Program-made: the position numbers and the translations under genes
Notes under the pieces: model-generated
Told to the model about the DNA's origin: nothing
The model's input: only the letters and a program-made list of their open reading frames with translations
The model's database searches: none
Assembly: GCA_003222275.1 (NCBI GenBank)
Contig: QHVJ01000157.1
Span: 1-42,926 of the forward strand
Source: Acidobacteriota bacterium
Lineage (GTDB): Bacteria > Acidobacteriota > Vicinamibacteria > Fen-336
DNA: 42,926 nt
Direction: 5' to 3'
Shown here: one piece after another, positions 35,190-42,224 of the stretch
Numbering within the stretch: position 1 is the first letter of the stretch
Layout of the letters: each line of letters begins with the position of its first letter

Positions 35190-35954
35190 ATGGTTCCGCT
35201 CTCGGCGGTGCTCATCACTCAAGACGAGGCCCACCACTTGCCGGCGGCCCTCGAGAGCGTGCGCTTCTGCGACGAGGTCGTCGTCGTCGACTGCGGCTCC
35301 CGCGACGAGTCGCGTGCGATCGCGGAGGCGGCGGGGGCGAGGGTCATCGTGCACGAGCCGTGGCCCGGCTTCGTGGCCCAGCGCAACTTCGCCGCCGAGG
35401 CCGCGCGCCACGACTGGGTCCTCGCGGTGGACGCCGACGAGCGGGTCAGCCCTCCGCTGCGGGAGGAGATCCAGGCCCGCCGGGCGGAAGGGTTCACCCA
35501 TGACGGCTACCGGATCCCCAGGGTCGCGCACTACCTCGGACGCTGGATCCGCGGCACCGACTGGTACCCCGACCCGCAGCTCCGCCTGTGGGACCGCCGC
35601 CGGGGACGCTGGGAGGGCGCGCTCGTCCACGAATCGGTGAAGGTGCGCGGCCGCGTCGGCCGGCTGCGGAACGACCTCCTCCACCTCACCTACGACGACA
35701 TCAGCGACCACCTGCGCACGATCGACAGCTACACGACCCTCTGGGCGCGGCAGGCGTTCGCCGAAGGCCGGCGCACGGGGCCGCTCGAGGCGGTGGCGGC
35801 GTGCGGGTGGGCGTTCTTCCGCAACTACGCGATCCGCCGCGGCGCTCTGCTCGGCGCGGCCGGCATCACCGTCTCCACCCTCAACGCGTACTACACCTAC
35901 GTGAAGCTGGCCAAGCTCCTGGAGCTGCAGCAGGGCGCCCCGCCCCCTCCGTGA
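35190..35954 (+). CDS. Glycosyltransferase family 2 (LPS core type)
   Basis: A 254-aa GT-A enzyme: VPLSAVLITQDEAHHLPAAL, CDEVVVVDCGSRDESRAIA, the metal-binding DAD at 81-83 (AVDADERVS) and a C-terminal amphipathic segment (RRGALLGAAGITVSTLNAYY) that may dock to the membrane. It resembles the WaaE/KdtX-type glycosyltransferases that add a sugar to LPS core or another envelope glycan; the sugar cannot be predicted. The following GT4 gene starts inside its stop codon (GTGA). Confidence 0.9.
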   Translation: MVPLSAVLITQDEAHHLPAALESVRFCDEVVVVDCGSRDESRAIAEAAGARVIVHEPWPGFVAQRNFAAEAARHDWVLAVDADERVSPPLREEIQARRAEGFTHDGYRIPRVAHYLGRWIRGTDWYPDPQLRLWDRRRGRWEGALVHESVKVRGRVGRLRNDLLHLTYDDISDHLRTIDSYTTLWARQAFAEGRRTGPLEAVAACGWAFFRNYAIRRGALLGAAGITVSTLNAYYTYVKLAKLLELQQGAPPPP

Positions 35955-37027
35955 GGGTGCTCCACGTCGACTCCGCTCGGGGCTGGAGGGGCGGCCAGAA
36001 CCAGGTGTGGCTCTCCGCCCGCGGCATGGCCGCCCGAGGGCACGACGTGGTCGTCGCTTGCCGAGCCGGGGGCGTGCTGGCCGAGCGCTCCCGCGCGGCG
36101 GGGCTCGCCGTGCGGGAGATGCGATTCCGCGGCGATCTGTGGCCGGCGGCGGCACTGGCGCTGGCGGCAGCGCTGAAGGAGACGCGGCCGGACGTGGTTC
36201 ACCTGCACGATCCGCATGCGGTCTCCGCCGGGTTGCTCGCCCGCCGTCTCGGCGGGCGGCGGACGCCCCTCGTCGCAACCCGCCGCGTGGACTTCGCGCT
36301 CCGCGGGTTTCTCTCGCGACGGAAGTACGCGGCATGCGACCGGTTGATCGCGGTGAGCGAGGCCATCGCCGGCGTCTTGCGGCGCGGCGGCCTCCCGACC
36401 GAGCGCGTTCGCGTCGTCTACGAGGGCGTTCCGGACCGGCCCGCGCAAACCGGAGGGCGAGAGGCGCTGCGGGAGCTGGGCGTCCCGGAGGACGCGCCGG
36501 TCGTCGGGAACGTGGCCGCCCTGACCGGCCACAAGGACCAGGCGACTCTGCTGGCGGCCGCGGCCAGGATCGGCGCGCGCGTGCCCGAAGCGCGCTTCGT
36601 GATCGTGGGGGAAGGCGAGCTGCGGGGCCGGCTGGCGGCGTTGTCGCGCGAGCTCGGCGTGGAGCGCCGGTGCGTGTTCGCCGGCTTCCGGGCCGACCTC
36701 GACCGGTTGATCCCGGCGTTCACCGTCTTCTGCCTCTCGTCGCACATGGAAGGGCTCGGCACCAGCCTGCTCGACGCCATGGCTTTTGGCGTGCCGGTGG
36801 TGGCCACCGCCGCGGGGGGGATCCCCGAGGCGGTGACGGACGGGATCACGGGACGGCTCGTCCCGCCGCGCGATCCGGACGCGCTCGCGGCCGCCCTCGT
36901 CGAGGCGCTCCAGGACCCCGAGCGTCGCGACGCCTGGGGCCGGGCGGGACGGCAGCGCTTCGAGGAGCGCTTCACGGCCGACCGCATGGTCGAGGCCACC
37001 CTCGCCGTGTACGCGGAGCTGGCGTGA
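35951..37027 (+). CDS. Glycosyltransferase family 4
   Basis: A 358-aa GT-B enzyme from GTG 35951. N-terminal domain: VLHVDSARGWRGGQNQVW (glycine-rich loop), RPDVVHLHDPHAVSAG. C-terminal nucleotide-sugar domain: VVGNVAALTGHKDQATLL, FVIVGEGELRGRLAAL and the EX7E-type motif SSHMEGLGTSLLDAMAFG. It transfers a sugar from an NDP-sugar to a membrane or glycan acceptor, probably in the same envelope pathway as the preceding GT2. The longer frame from 35588 lies inside the GT2 gene. Confidence 0.92.
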   Translation: MRVLHVDSARGWRGGQNQVWLSARGMAARGHDVVVACRAGGVLAERSRAAGLAVREMRFRGDLWPAAALALAAALKETRPDVVHLHDPHAVSAGLLARRLGGRRTPLVATRRVDFALRGFLSRRKYAACDRLIAVSEAIAGVLRRGGLPTERVRVVYEGVPDRPAQTGGREALRELGVPEDAPVVGNVAALTGHKDQATLLAAAARIGARVPEARFVIVGEGELRGRLAALSRELGVERRCVFAGFRADLDRLIPAFTVFCLSSHMEGLGTSLLDAMAFGVPVVATAAGGIPEAVTDGITGRLVPPRDPDALAAALVEALQDPERRDAWGRAGRQRFEERFTADRMVEATLAVYAELA

Positions 37028-37944
37028 GGGCGGTGGCCATCGCCAATCCCCGGGCGGGGCTGGCGGCGCAACGGGCCATCCGGGCGGTGGAGACGGCGAA
37101 GCCCGGTCGCTGGCCGGAGCTGAAGCTCTGGACCACGTCGGGCCCGGGCCAGGCGCGGGAGCTGGCGAGGACCGCGGTCGAGGAAGGCTTCGAGGTGGTG
37201 CTGGCGGTGGGCGGCGACGGCACCGCCAACGAGGTGGCCGGTGGGCTGCTGGGCTCCCAGGTCGCGCTGGGCGTGGTGCCGGCGGGCTCCGGCAACGGCC
37301 TGGCCCGCACGCTGCGCATCCCGCTCGACGCCGGCCGCGCCTTGCGGGAACTGGCGAGCGCGGTCACACGCCGCATGGACGTCGGCCGCATCAACGGCCG
37401 TCCATTCCTGAACGTGGGCGGGGCCGGCTTCGACGCCGCGGTCGGCCAGGCCTTCCACGCGCGGGCCCTGCTCGGGGGCCGCCGCGGCGTGATGAACTAC
37501 GCGCGCATCGCGTTCGCGATGAGCTGGACGTACCGCTGCGGCGGCTTCACGCTCGAGGCCGGGAAGCACCGCTTCGAAGGGGGGGCGTGGCTGGTGGCCT
37601 TCGTCAACGGGCGCCAGTACGGCGGCGCAGCGGTCATCGCCCCCGGCGCCCGCCTCGACGACGGCCTGCTCGAGGTGGTCGTCATCGAGCAGGCGACGCC
37701 CTTCGAGATCATGGCCGCCGCGCCGCGCCTGTACCTGGGCGGCCTGGAGCGCTTTCGGCGCTATCGGCGGCTGCCGGCGTCCCAGGCCGTCCTCAGCGGC
37801 CCCGAGCCCTTCCCCCACCACCTCGACGGGGAGCCGGGCGGCCCGGCGACGAGGCTCGAGGTCAGCATCGAGCCGAAGGCGCTGAACGTCCTCGTGCCTC
37901 GCCCCACCGCCGAAGACCCCCTGGGCCCGTTTGGGTCCGCCTAG
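37024..37944 (+). CDS. Diacylglycerol/lipid kinase family protein
   Basis: A 306-aa protein from GTG 37024, overlapping the GT4 stop (GTGA). It has the DAGK catalytic domain: VAIANPRAGLAAQR, the ATP-binding VVLAVGGDGTANEVAGGLLG and VVPAGSGNGLART, then FLNVGGAGFDAAVGQ. Such enzymes phosphorylate diacylglycerol or another lipid (YegS/BmrU/DgkB-like). Coupling to two glycosyltransferase genes hints at a glycolipid or undecaprenol-linked substrate, but this is inference. Its TAG stop overlaps the stop of the convergent aldolase gene in a shared CTAG. Confidence 0.92.
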   Translation: MRAVAIANPRAGLAAQRAIRAVETAKPGRWPELKLWTTSGPGQARELARTAVEEGFEVVLAVGGDGTANEVAGGLLGSQVALGVVPAGSGNGLARTLRIPLDAGRALRELASAVTRRMDVGRINGRPFLNVGGAGFDAAVGQAFHARALLGGRRGVMNYARIAFAMSWTYRCGGFTLEAGKHRFEGGAWLVAFVNGRQYGGAAVIAPGARLDDGLLEVVVIEQATPFEIMAAAPRLYLGGLERFRRYRRLPASQAVLSGPEPFPHHLDGEPGGPATRLEVSIEPKALNVLVPRPTAEDPLGPFGSA

Positions 37945-38828
37945 TTCTTCGCGGCGGATTCGGCGGCGTCGAGCAGGCGGCGCAGCTCGTCGCGGATCGC
38001 CGGGGGGAGCGGCAGGAGAGGCGACCGTACGGAGCCGCCGCGGCGGCCCGACAGGTCGACCGCCGCCTTGAGCCCGGCGACGCCGTGCGTCGCCGTCACG
38101 GCCACGGCGAGAGGCGTCAGCGCTTCCTGGATCCGCCTCGCGCGGGTGTGGTCCGACGCGGCGAAGGCGCGGTAGAGGGCGGCGGCGGGGCGGGGAGCGC
38201 AGTTGGCAACGGCCAGGATCCCGGCCGCCGCGCCGATGCAGAGCGACGGATAGAAAGCGGGGGCGGAACCGCAGGCTACGGCGAACGAGGCGGGGACGGA
38301 GGCGACGATCCGTCCGAAGAGACCGACGTCGCCGCTCGACTCCTTCATCCCGACGATGCGGGGATGCCCGGCGACCGCGGCGGCGAGGGGAAGCGGAAAG
38401 GGCAGGCCCGTCACGGCGGGAAAGGAATACAGCAGGACAGGTATCGACGAGGCTTCGGCCACCGCGTCGTAGTGGCGGCGCAGGGCCTCGACCGTCATCT
38501 GGGACTTGAAGCAGGACGGTGTCAGCACCAGGGCGGCGTCGGCGCCGGTATCGGCGGCCCGGGCGGTGAATGCGATCGTCGAGCGGGTGGACTCCAGGCC
38601 GGTTCCCGCGATCACGAGGCGGGAGCCGCAGCGGCGGCGGGCCGCGCGCAGAAGGGCCAGCTTCTCGTCCTCCTCCAGGCTCGCCGCTTCCCCGTTGGAT
38701 CCGAGGACGACGTAGCCGGCGAGGTCCTCGGCGGCGTAGGACTCGAGGTTCGCTTCGAACGAGGCGAGATCGAGAGCGCCGTCGGGGTGGAACGGCGTGA
38801 CGAGGGGGGGAAGGATTCCCCGCAACAC
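37941..38828 (-). CDS. DapA-family aldolase, 4-hydroxy-2-oxoglutarate aldolase-like
   Basis: A 295-aa class I aldolase of the DHDPS/NAL superfamily. Schiff-base K162 in VGMKESSGD and Tyr134 in LLYSFPAVTG are present. The substrate loop is GSNGEAASL instead of the GTTGE of dihydrodipicolinate synthases, and AGTGLESTRSTI, GADAALVLTPSCF and IPVLLYSFPAVTGL closely follow the pattern of mammalian HOGA1. It probably splits 4-hydroxy-2-oxoglutarate to pyruvate and glyoxylate, or a similar 2-keto acid; a role in lysine synthesis is less likely. Start GTG 38828, without a clear ribosome binding site, 11 bp after the GAF gene. Confidence 0.8.
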   Translation of the reverse strand: MLRGILPPLVTPFHPDGALDLASFEANLESYAAEDLAGYVVLGSNGEAASLEEDEKLALLRAARRRCGSRLVIAGTGLESTRSTIAFTARAADTGADAALVLTPSCFKSQMTVEALRRHYDAVAEASSIPVLLYSFPAVTGLPFPLPLAAAVAGHPRIVGMKESSGDVGLFGRIVASVPASFAVACGSAPAFYPSLCIGAAAGILAVANCAPRPAAALYRAFAASDHTRARRIQEALTPLAVAVTATHGVAGLKAAVDLSGRRGGSVRSPLLPLPPAIRDELRRLLDAAESAAKN

Positions 38829-38839
38829 GGCGGGAGGAC

Positions 38840-39355
38840 CTACGTCGCCGGCGTCTTCTTGGCGAGCGCGGCCGCCACCCGATCGAGGAGCTTCACGTCG
38901 TGGGGCGTGAAGGCGTCGCGGAAGTCACTCCAGATCTCGAGCGTGGCCCACAGCCCGGCCTCGGTCCGGATGGGCGCCACCGCCGCGCTGCCCGTGGCCA
39001 GCCCGACCGCGCCCCACTGGGGGGAAGTCGACAGGTCCGATACCACGGTGGTCGTGTGGCCGTGCGCCGCGTCGGCCAGCGGCCCGCCGCCCGACCACAC
39101 ACGCTCGGGACCCGCGGGGCGGTCGAGCGAGGTGTGCACCACCAGGTCCTCGCCGTCGGCCACGTACACGGTCACCGCCGAGAAGCGCGCGAAGCGCTTC
39201 TTCATCAGCTCCGCGGCCTGCCGGAGGGCGTCCTCGAAGGAGGCGGCCTTCTTCACCGCTTCCTCGACGTCGTGGAGGACCTGCTCCCTTCGGGCCGCGG
39301 ACTTGCGGGCCAGGTTCGTCTTCCACGGCTTATCCTCGTCACGCGACAGCGCCAT
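38840..39355 (-). CDS. GAF-domain protein
   Basis: A 171-aa soluble protein. Residues about 1-40 are a charged helix (ARRKEQ-type, EEAVKKAASFEDALRQAAEL); the rest is one GAF domain: FSAVTVYVADGEDLVVHTS, GHTTTVVSDLSTSPQW, SAAVAPIRTEAGLWATLEIW and FTPHDVKLLDRVAAAL. GAF domains sense small molecules or redox state; the similarity to fRMsr-type GAF proteins is loose and the three Cys of those enzymes are absent. Start ATG 39355 with GAGGTGA five bases upstream; an in-frame GTG at 39361 is possible. Confidence 0.82.
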   Translation of the reverse strand: MALSRDEDKPWKTNLARKSAARREQVLHDVEEAVKKAASFEDALRQAAELMKKRFARFSAVTVYVADGEDLVVHTSLDRPAGPERVWSGGGPLADAAHGHTTTVVSDLSTSPQWGAVGLATGSAAVAPIRTEAGLWATLEIWSDFRDAFTPHDVKLLDRVAAALAKKTPAT

Positions 39356-39565
39356 GTTCACCTCATGACTCCTTCCTCTTCTTCCTGTTCCATAGGCCCG
39401 TCCTCCTCGGCCGGGGGCCTCGACCGCTCCGCCCGGCCGCGACCCGCGCGCCGGCCATGGGAATCCGGTCCCGGGCGGGACGACGATCTCTCCCGGGAGC
39501 CTCGGACCATGGAGCGGCGGGGGACGGGTGAAGCGCATCGATCATATCACCGCTCAACTCGACGG

Positions 39566-39895
39566 CTACGAACCGTCGCCCGCAGGGCCCACGAACCGCG
39601 CGCCGATGCGGCTCACGGCCTGTCCCTCGAAGCGCTCCACCCGGCACACGACCGCCCACGCCCGGTAGACCGCGCGCCCGCCGAAGTGCCCGCGCAGGGC
39701 AGGCGGGATCTGGATGTCGAGCAGCAGCCGCGCACCCACTAGCAGGTTCCGCGGCGTCTCGAAGCAGACGCCGCCGCCGCTGATGTTGAGGGTCTGCGCA
39801 GAGTGGGCGAAGGCGACGTCGCCGGCGTCCTGGCCGCTGATGTCCAGGGGGAGCCGGAGTCCGACGCGTTTCTCTCGCCGAGCCTCGCTCGTCAT
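39566..39895 (-). CDS. PilZ-domain protein
   Basis: A 109-aa single PilZ domain. The c-di-GMP-binding motifs are present: RxxxR within RREKRVGLRLPLD near the N-terminus and NxSxxG in LNISGGGVCFET, followed by the beta-barrel strands RLLLDIQIPPAL and VVCRVERFEGQ, ending in IGARFVGP. It probably binds c-di-GMP and acts on a partner. It lies 46 bp after the kinase gene and 210 bp before the GAF gene; that gap shows nothing except GC-rich sequence and a purine-rich stretch before the GAF start. Confidence 0.88.
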   Translation of the reverse strand: MTSEARREKRVGLRLPLDISGQDAGDVAFAHSAQTLNISGGGVCFETPRNLLVGARLLLDIQIPPALRGHFGGRAVYRAWAVVCRVERFEGQAVSRIGARFVGPAGDGS

Positions 39896-39941
39896 TCCCT
39901 TGGTGCAAGTCGGCGGATCGTAGGCCCGCGCCGGCAGGGTG

Positions 39942-41159
39942 TCAACGGCGGTGGCGCCCGCTGCGCTCCCGCAAGAGATCGGTGACGCGGGGGTCGTCGG
40001 GGGCGATGAGGACCAGCTCGGCGACGGCGGAGCGCATGTCGCCCTCCGCGCCGCCGGGAGCGGCCCGCGCGAGCAGGTCTGTGACCCGGCGCTCGCTTTC
40101 GGGGTCCAGCGCGGGCGCCACCGAACGGCCGTCGTGCAGCTTGCGGCCCGCCCGCCACAGAAGGTCGGCCGCGTCCTCCGCGGAAGGGTCCAGCCGGAGC
40201 GCGTCCTTCATCTCGGCCACGGCCCGGTCGGCCTGGCCGGCATCCAGGAGAGCCCGGCCCTGCGCCACCCGGTCGCGGACCCGAGCGCGGGTCTCTTCGC
40301 TCACGGGCGCCGCGGGGACGGGAAGCGTCGAGCGACCCCCCGAGCCGCGGAGGGCCGCGTGGATGTCGGACAGGTCGCGGGCCACTTCCTCCATCGCCCC
40401 GTAGCGCAGGTCGGGGTCCTTGCGCAGCATCCGGTGGACGATCGAGGCCAGCCTCACCGGCACCTCGGGGTTGACGGTCAGCACCGGCTCCGGGTCGTCG
40501 GAGATGATCTGGTACAGCACTGCGTGGAGGGTCTTCCCCTTGAACGGCTTCTCGAGGGTCAGGAACTCGTAGAAGACCGCGCCCGCCGAGAACACGTCGC
40601 TGCGCCGGTCGACGCCCTTGCCCATCGCCTGCTCGGGGGCCATGTAGTCCGGGGTACCGAGGATGACGCCCCGGCGGGTGATGGTGGAGCGGGCGGAGAC
40701 GCGGGCGAGGCCGAAGTCGAGGATCTTGGCCCGTCCATCGGACCCGACCAGGATGTTGGCGGGCTTGATGTCGCGATGGACGACGCCGCGCGAATGCGCG
40801 TAGGCGAGGCCGGTGCAGATCTGGAGGAGGATCCGCACCCGGTCGGCGAGGGCGATGGCGGCCCGCTTCTCGATGAGCGAGCGCAGGTCGTCCCCCTCCA
40901 GCAGCTCCATCGCCATGTAGAGCTGGCCGGAGGCCTCCCCCACGTCGTAGACGGTCACGATGTTGGGATGGCTGAGCCGGCCGATGGCCTCCGCCTCCCG
41001 CTGGAAGCGCTGGTGCAGCTCCTCCTCGCCCCCCAGGTCCGCGGAAAGCATCTTGAGGGCCACCACGCGCCCCAGGCTGGCGTCGCGGGCGCGGTACACG
41101 ACGCCCATGGCGCCCTCGCCGAGCTTGTCGAGGATCTCGTAGCGGCCGAAGGTGGCCAT
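39942..41159 (-). CDS. Hanks-type Ser/Thr protein kinase with TPR-like C-terminus
   Basis: A 405-aa cytoplasmic kinase. Catalytic domain about 7-265: glycine loop LGEGAMGVVYRA, K36 in ALKML, E55, HRD at 128-130 (HRDIKPANIL), DFG at 148-150, activation-loop GTPDYMAPEQ. The C-terminal 125 residues are helical and TPR-like (AQGRALLDAGQADRAVAEM, DALRLDPSAEDAADLL). No transmembrane segment or PASTA domain, unlike PknB. The PP2C phosphatase gene lies 11 bp upstream on the same strand, the usual partner that reverses its action. Confidence 0.95.
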   Translation of the reverse strand: MATFGRYEILDKLGEGAMGVVYRARDASLGRVVALKMLSADLGGEEELHQRFQREAEAIGRLSHPNIVTVYDVGEASGQLYMAMELLEGDDLRSLIEKRAAIALADRVRILLQICTGLAYAHSRGVVHRDIKPANILVGSDGRAKILDFGLARVSARSTITRRGVILGTPDYMAPEQAMGKGVDRRSDVFSAGAVFYEFLTLEKPFKGKTLHAVLYQIISDDPEPVLTVNPEVPVRLASIVHRMLRKDPDLRYGAMEEVARDLSDIHAALRGSGGRSTLPVPAAPVSEETRARVRDRVAQGRALLDAGQADRAVAEMKDALRLDPSAEDAADLLWRAGRKLHDGRSVAPALDPESERRVTDLLARAAPGGAEGDMRSAVAELVLIAPDDPRVTDLLRERSGRHRR

Positions 41160-41170
41160 CGCCGGAGCAG

Positions 41171-41935
41171 CTACGCGGTGTAGCGCACCAGGACGACCGA
41201 AACGTTGTCCTTGCCTCCGGCGTCGTTGGCGGCGGCGATGAGCCGGCCGGCCGCCTCCGGGAGCGAATCAGGGTGGGGAGTGAGGGCGCGGAGGATCTCA
41301 TCGTCGCCGATCATGGCGTGCAGCCCGTCGGAGCAGAGCAGGGTCACGTCCCCCGCGGCGAGCGGGTGCTCGGCCACCTCCACCTCGAGCGTGTCCTTCG
41401 CTCCCACGGCCTTCGTGATGACGTTGCGCAGCGGGTGGCGCTCGATCTCGTCGGAGCTGAGGATGCCCTCCGCCCACGCCGCCGAGACCCACGAGTCGTC
41501 GCGCGTGATCTGCCGGAGCTTGCCCTTGCTGAGCAGGTAGCACCGGCTGTCGCCGGCCGAGCCCACCGTGAGGACGTTGCCGGCGACGAGCGCCGCCACC
41601 ACCGTGGTCCCCATCCCCGTGTACTCCTCGCGGTTGTCGGCGGCCTTGAACACCTTCTTGTTGGCGAGCTTGATGGCGGTCTTCAGGCGGTTCGCCTCGA
41701 AGGACAGGTTGGCCTCCAGGCCGTAGGGCCAGGTGATGTCCTTCTCTTCCCCGGCGCTCTTGCGGATGAAAGCGGCCAGCGTCTCGATGGCGAGCTTGGA
41801 GGCCACTTCGCCCGCGTTGTGACCCCCCATCCCGTCGCAGACGGCGAAGAGGTTGGTCTCGGGGTCGACGAGGTAGTTGTCCTCGTTCAGCTTGCGGCGG
41901 CGGCCCACGTCGGTCTGGCCGAACGACTCGAGCAT
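41171..41935 (-). CDS. PP2C-family Ser/Thr protein phosphatase
   Basis: A 254-aa metal-dependent phosphatase of the PrpC/Stp1 type. Motifs: GQTDVGRRRKLNEDNYLV, metal-binding Asp in FAVCDGMGGHNAGE (D34), GMGTTVVAAL, VGSAGDSRCYLL, LLCSDGLHAMI and C-terminal GGKDNVSVVLVRY. It removes phosphate from targets of the neighbouring kinase. Start ATG 41935 with GGAAAGG upstream; the frame extending to 42475 runs through the repeats and into pdxJ antisense and is rejected. Confidence 0.95.
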   Translation of the reverse strand: MLESFGQTDVGRRRKLNEDNYLVDPETNLFAVCDGMGGHNAGEVASKLAIETLAAFIRKSAGEEKDITWPYGLEANLSFEANRLKTAIKLANKKVFKAADNREEYTGMGTTVVAALVAGNVLTVGSAGDSRCYLLSKGKLRQITRDDSWVSAAWAEGILSSDEIERHPLRNVITKAVGAKDTLEVEVAEHPLAAGDVTLLCSDGLHAMIGDDEILRALTPHPDSLPEAAGRLIAAANDAGGKDNVSVVLVRYTA

Positions 41936-42013
41936 GGATCCTTTCCGGGGAAGTGTGCGGCCCAAAGAATACGGGCTTTGGCGCGGACGGTCAAACCTGG
42001 GCGAAGCAGACTC

Positions 42014-42061
42014 TGCTTCTCCACGCAGAGGCCGCAGAGGAACGCAGAGGCCGCAGAGAAC
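42014..42061 (+). repeat. Module B repeat, copy 4 (left arm of composite)
   Basis: CCACGCAGAGGCCGCAGAGG followed by AACGCAGAGGCCGCAGAGAA: the reverse complement of the other module B copies. It is about 38/42 identical to the inverted copy at 42167-42208, so the two enclose a module A copy as inverted arms. A 23-bp linker leads into module A, as in the 4.3-kb composite. Confidence 0.85.
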
Positions 42062-42084
42062 GGACAATAGGCAAACAGCCAAAG

Positions 42085-42162
42085 CTGCGAGCGGAGCGGG
42101 ATTCACTCCCGCGAAGCGAGCGGGGGGTCTAGGGGGTGCGCCCCTAGCACCCCCTTGCTCAA
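42085..42162 (+). repeat. Module A repeat, copy 5 (two hairpins)
   Basis: Hairpin 1: GCGGGA 42096-42101, loop TTCAC, TCCCGC 42107-42112. Hairpin 2: AGGGGGTGC 42131-42139, loop GCCCCTA, GCACCCCCT 42147-42155 (9 bp). Ends with TTGCTCAAT. It lies between pdxJ and the phosphatase gene, both on the minus strand, and is enclosed by inverted module B copies. Confidence 0.88.
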
Positions 42163-42166
42163 TGAG

Positions 42167-42215
42167 GTTCTCTGCGGCCTCTGCGTGCTCTCCGCGGCCT
42201 CTGCGTGGAAAGGCA
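42167..42215 (-). repeat. Module B repeat, copy 3 (right arm of composite)
   Basis: Two copies of the CTCTGCGGCCTCTGCG unit (the second with CCGCGG), then TGGAAAGGCA. It ends 9 bp from the pdxJ stop codon, in the same orientation to the gene as the copies after the O-methyltransferase and glycosidase genes. Confidence 0.88.
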
Positions 42216-42224
42216 GCGCGGGCG

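Noticed and set aside
39358-39366. A two-codon upstream frame ATG-AGG-TGA just before the GAF gene
   Set aside because: Its Shine-Dalgarno spacing is too short (2 nt), and the AGGTGA is better explained as the ribosome binding site of the GAF gene.
42014-42215. Clustered CTCTGCGG repeats as a CRISPR array
   Set aside because: The units are direct or inverted tandem copies without unique spacers, and no cas genes are present.
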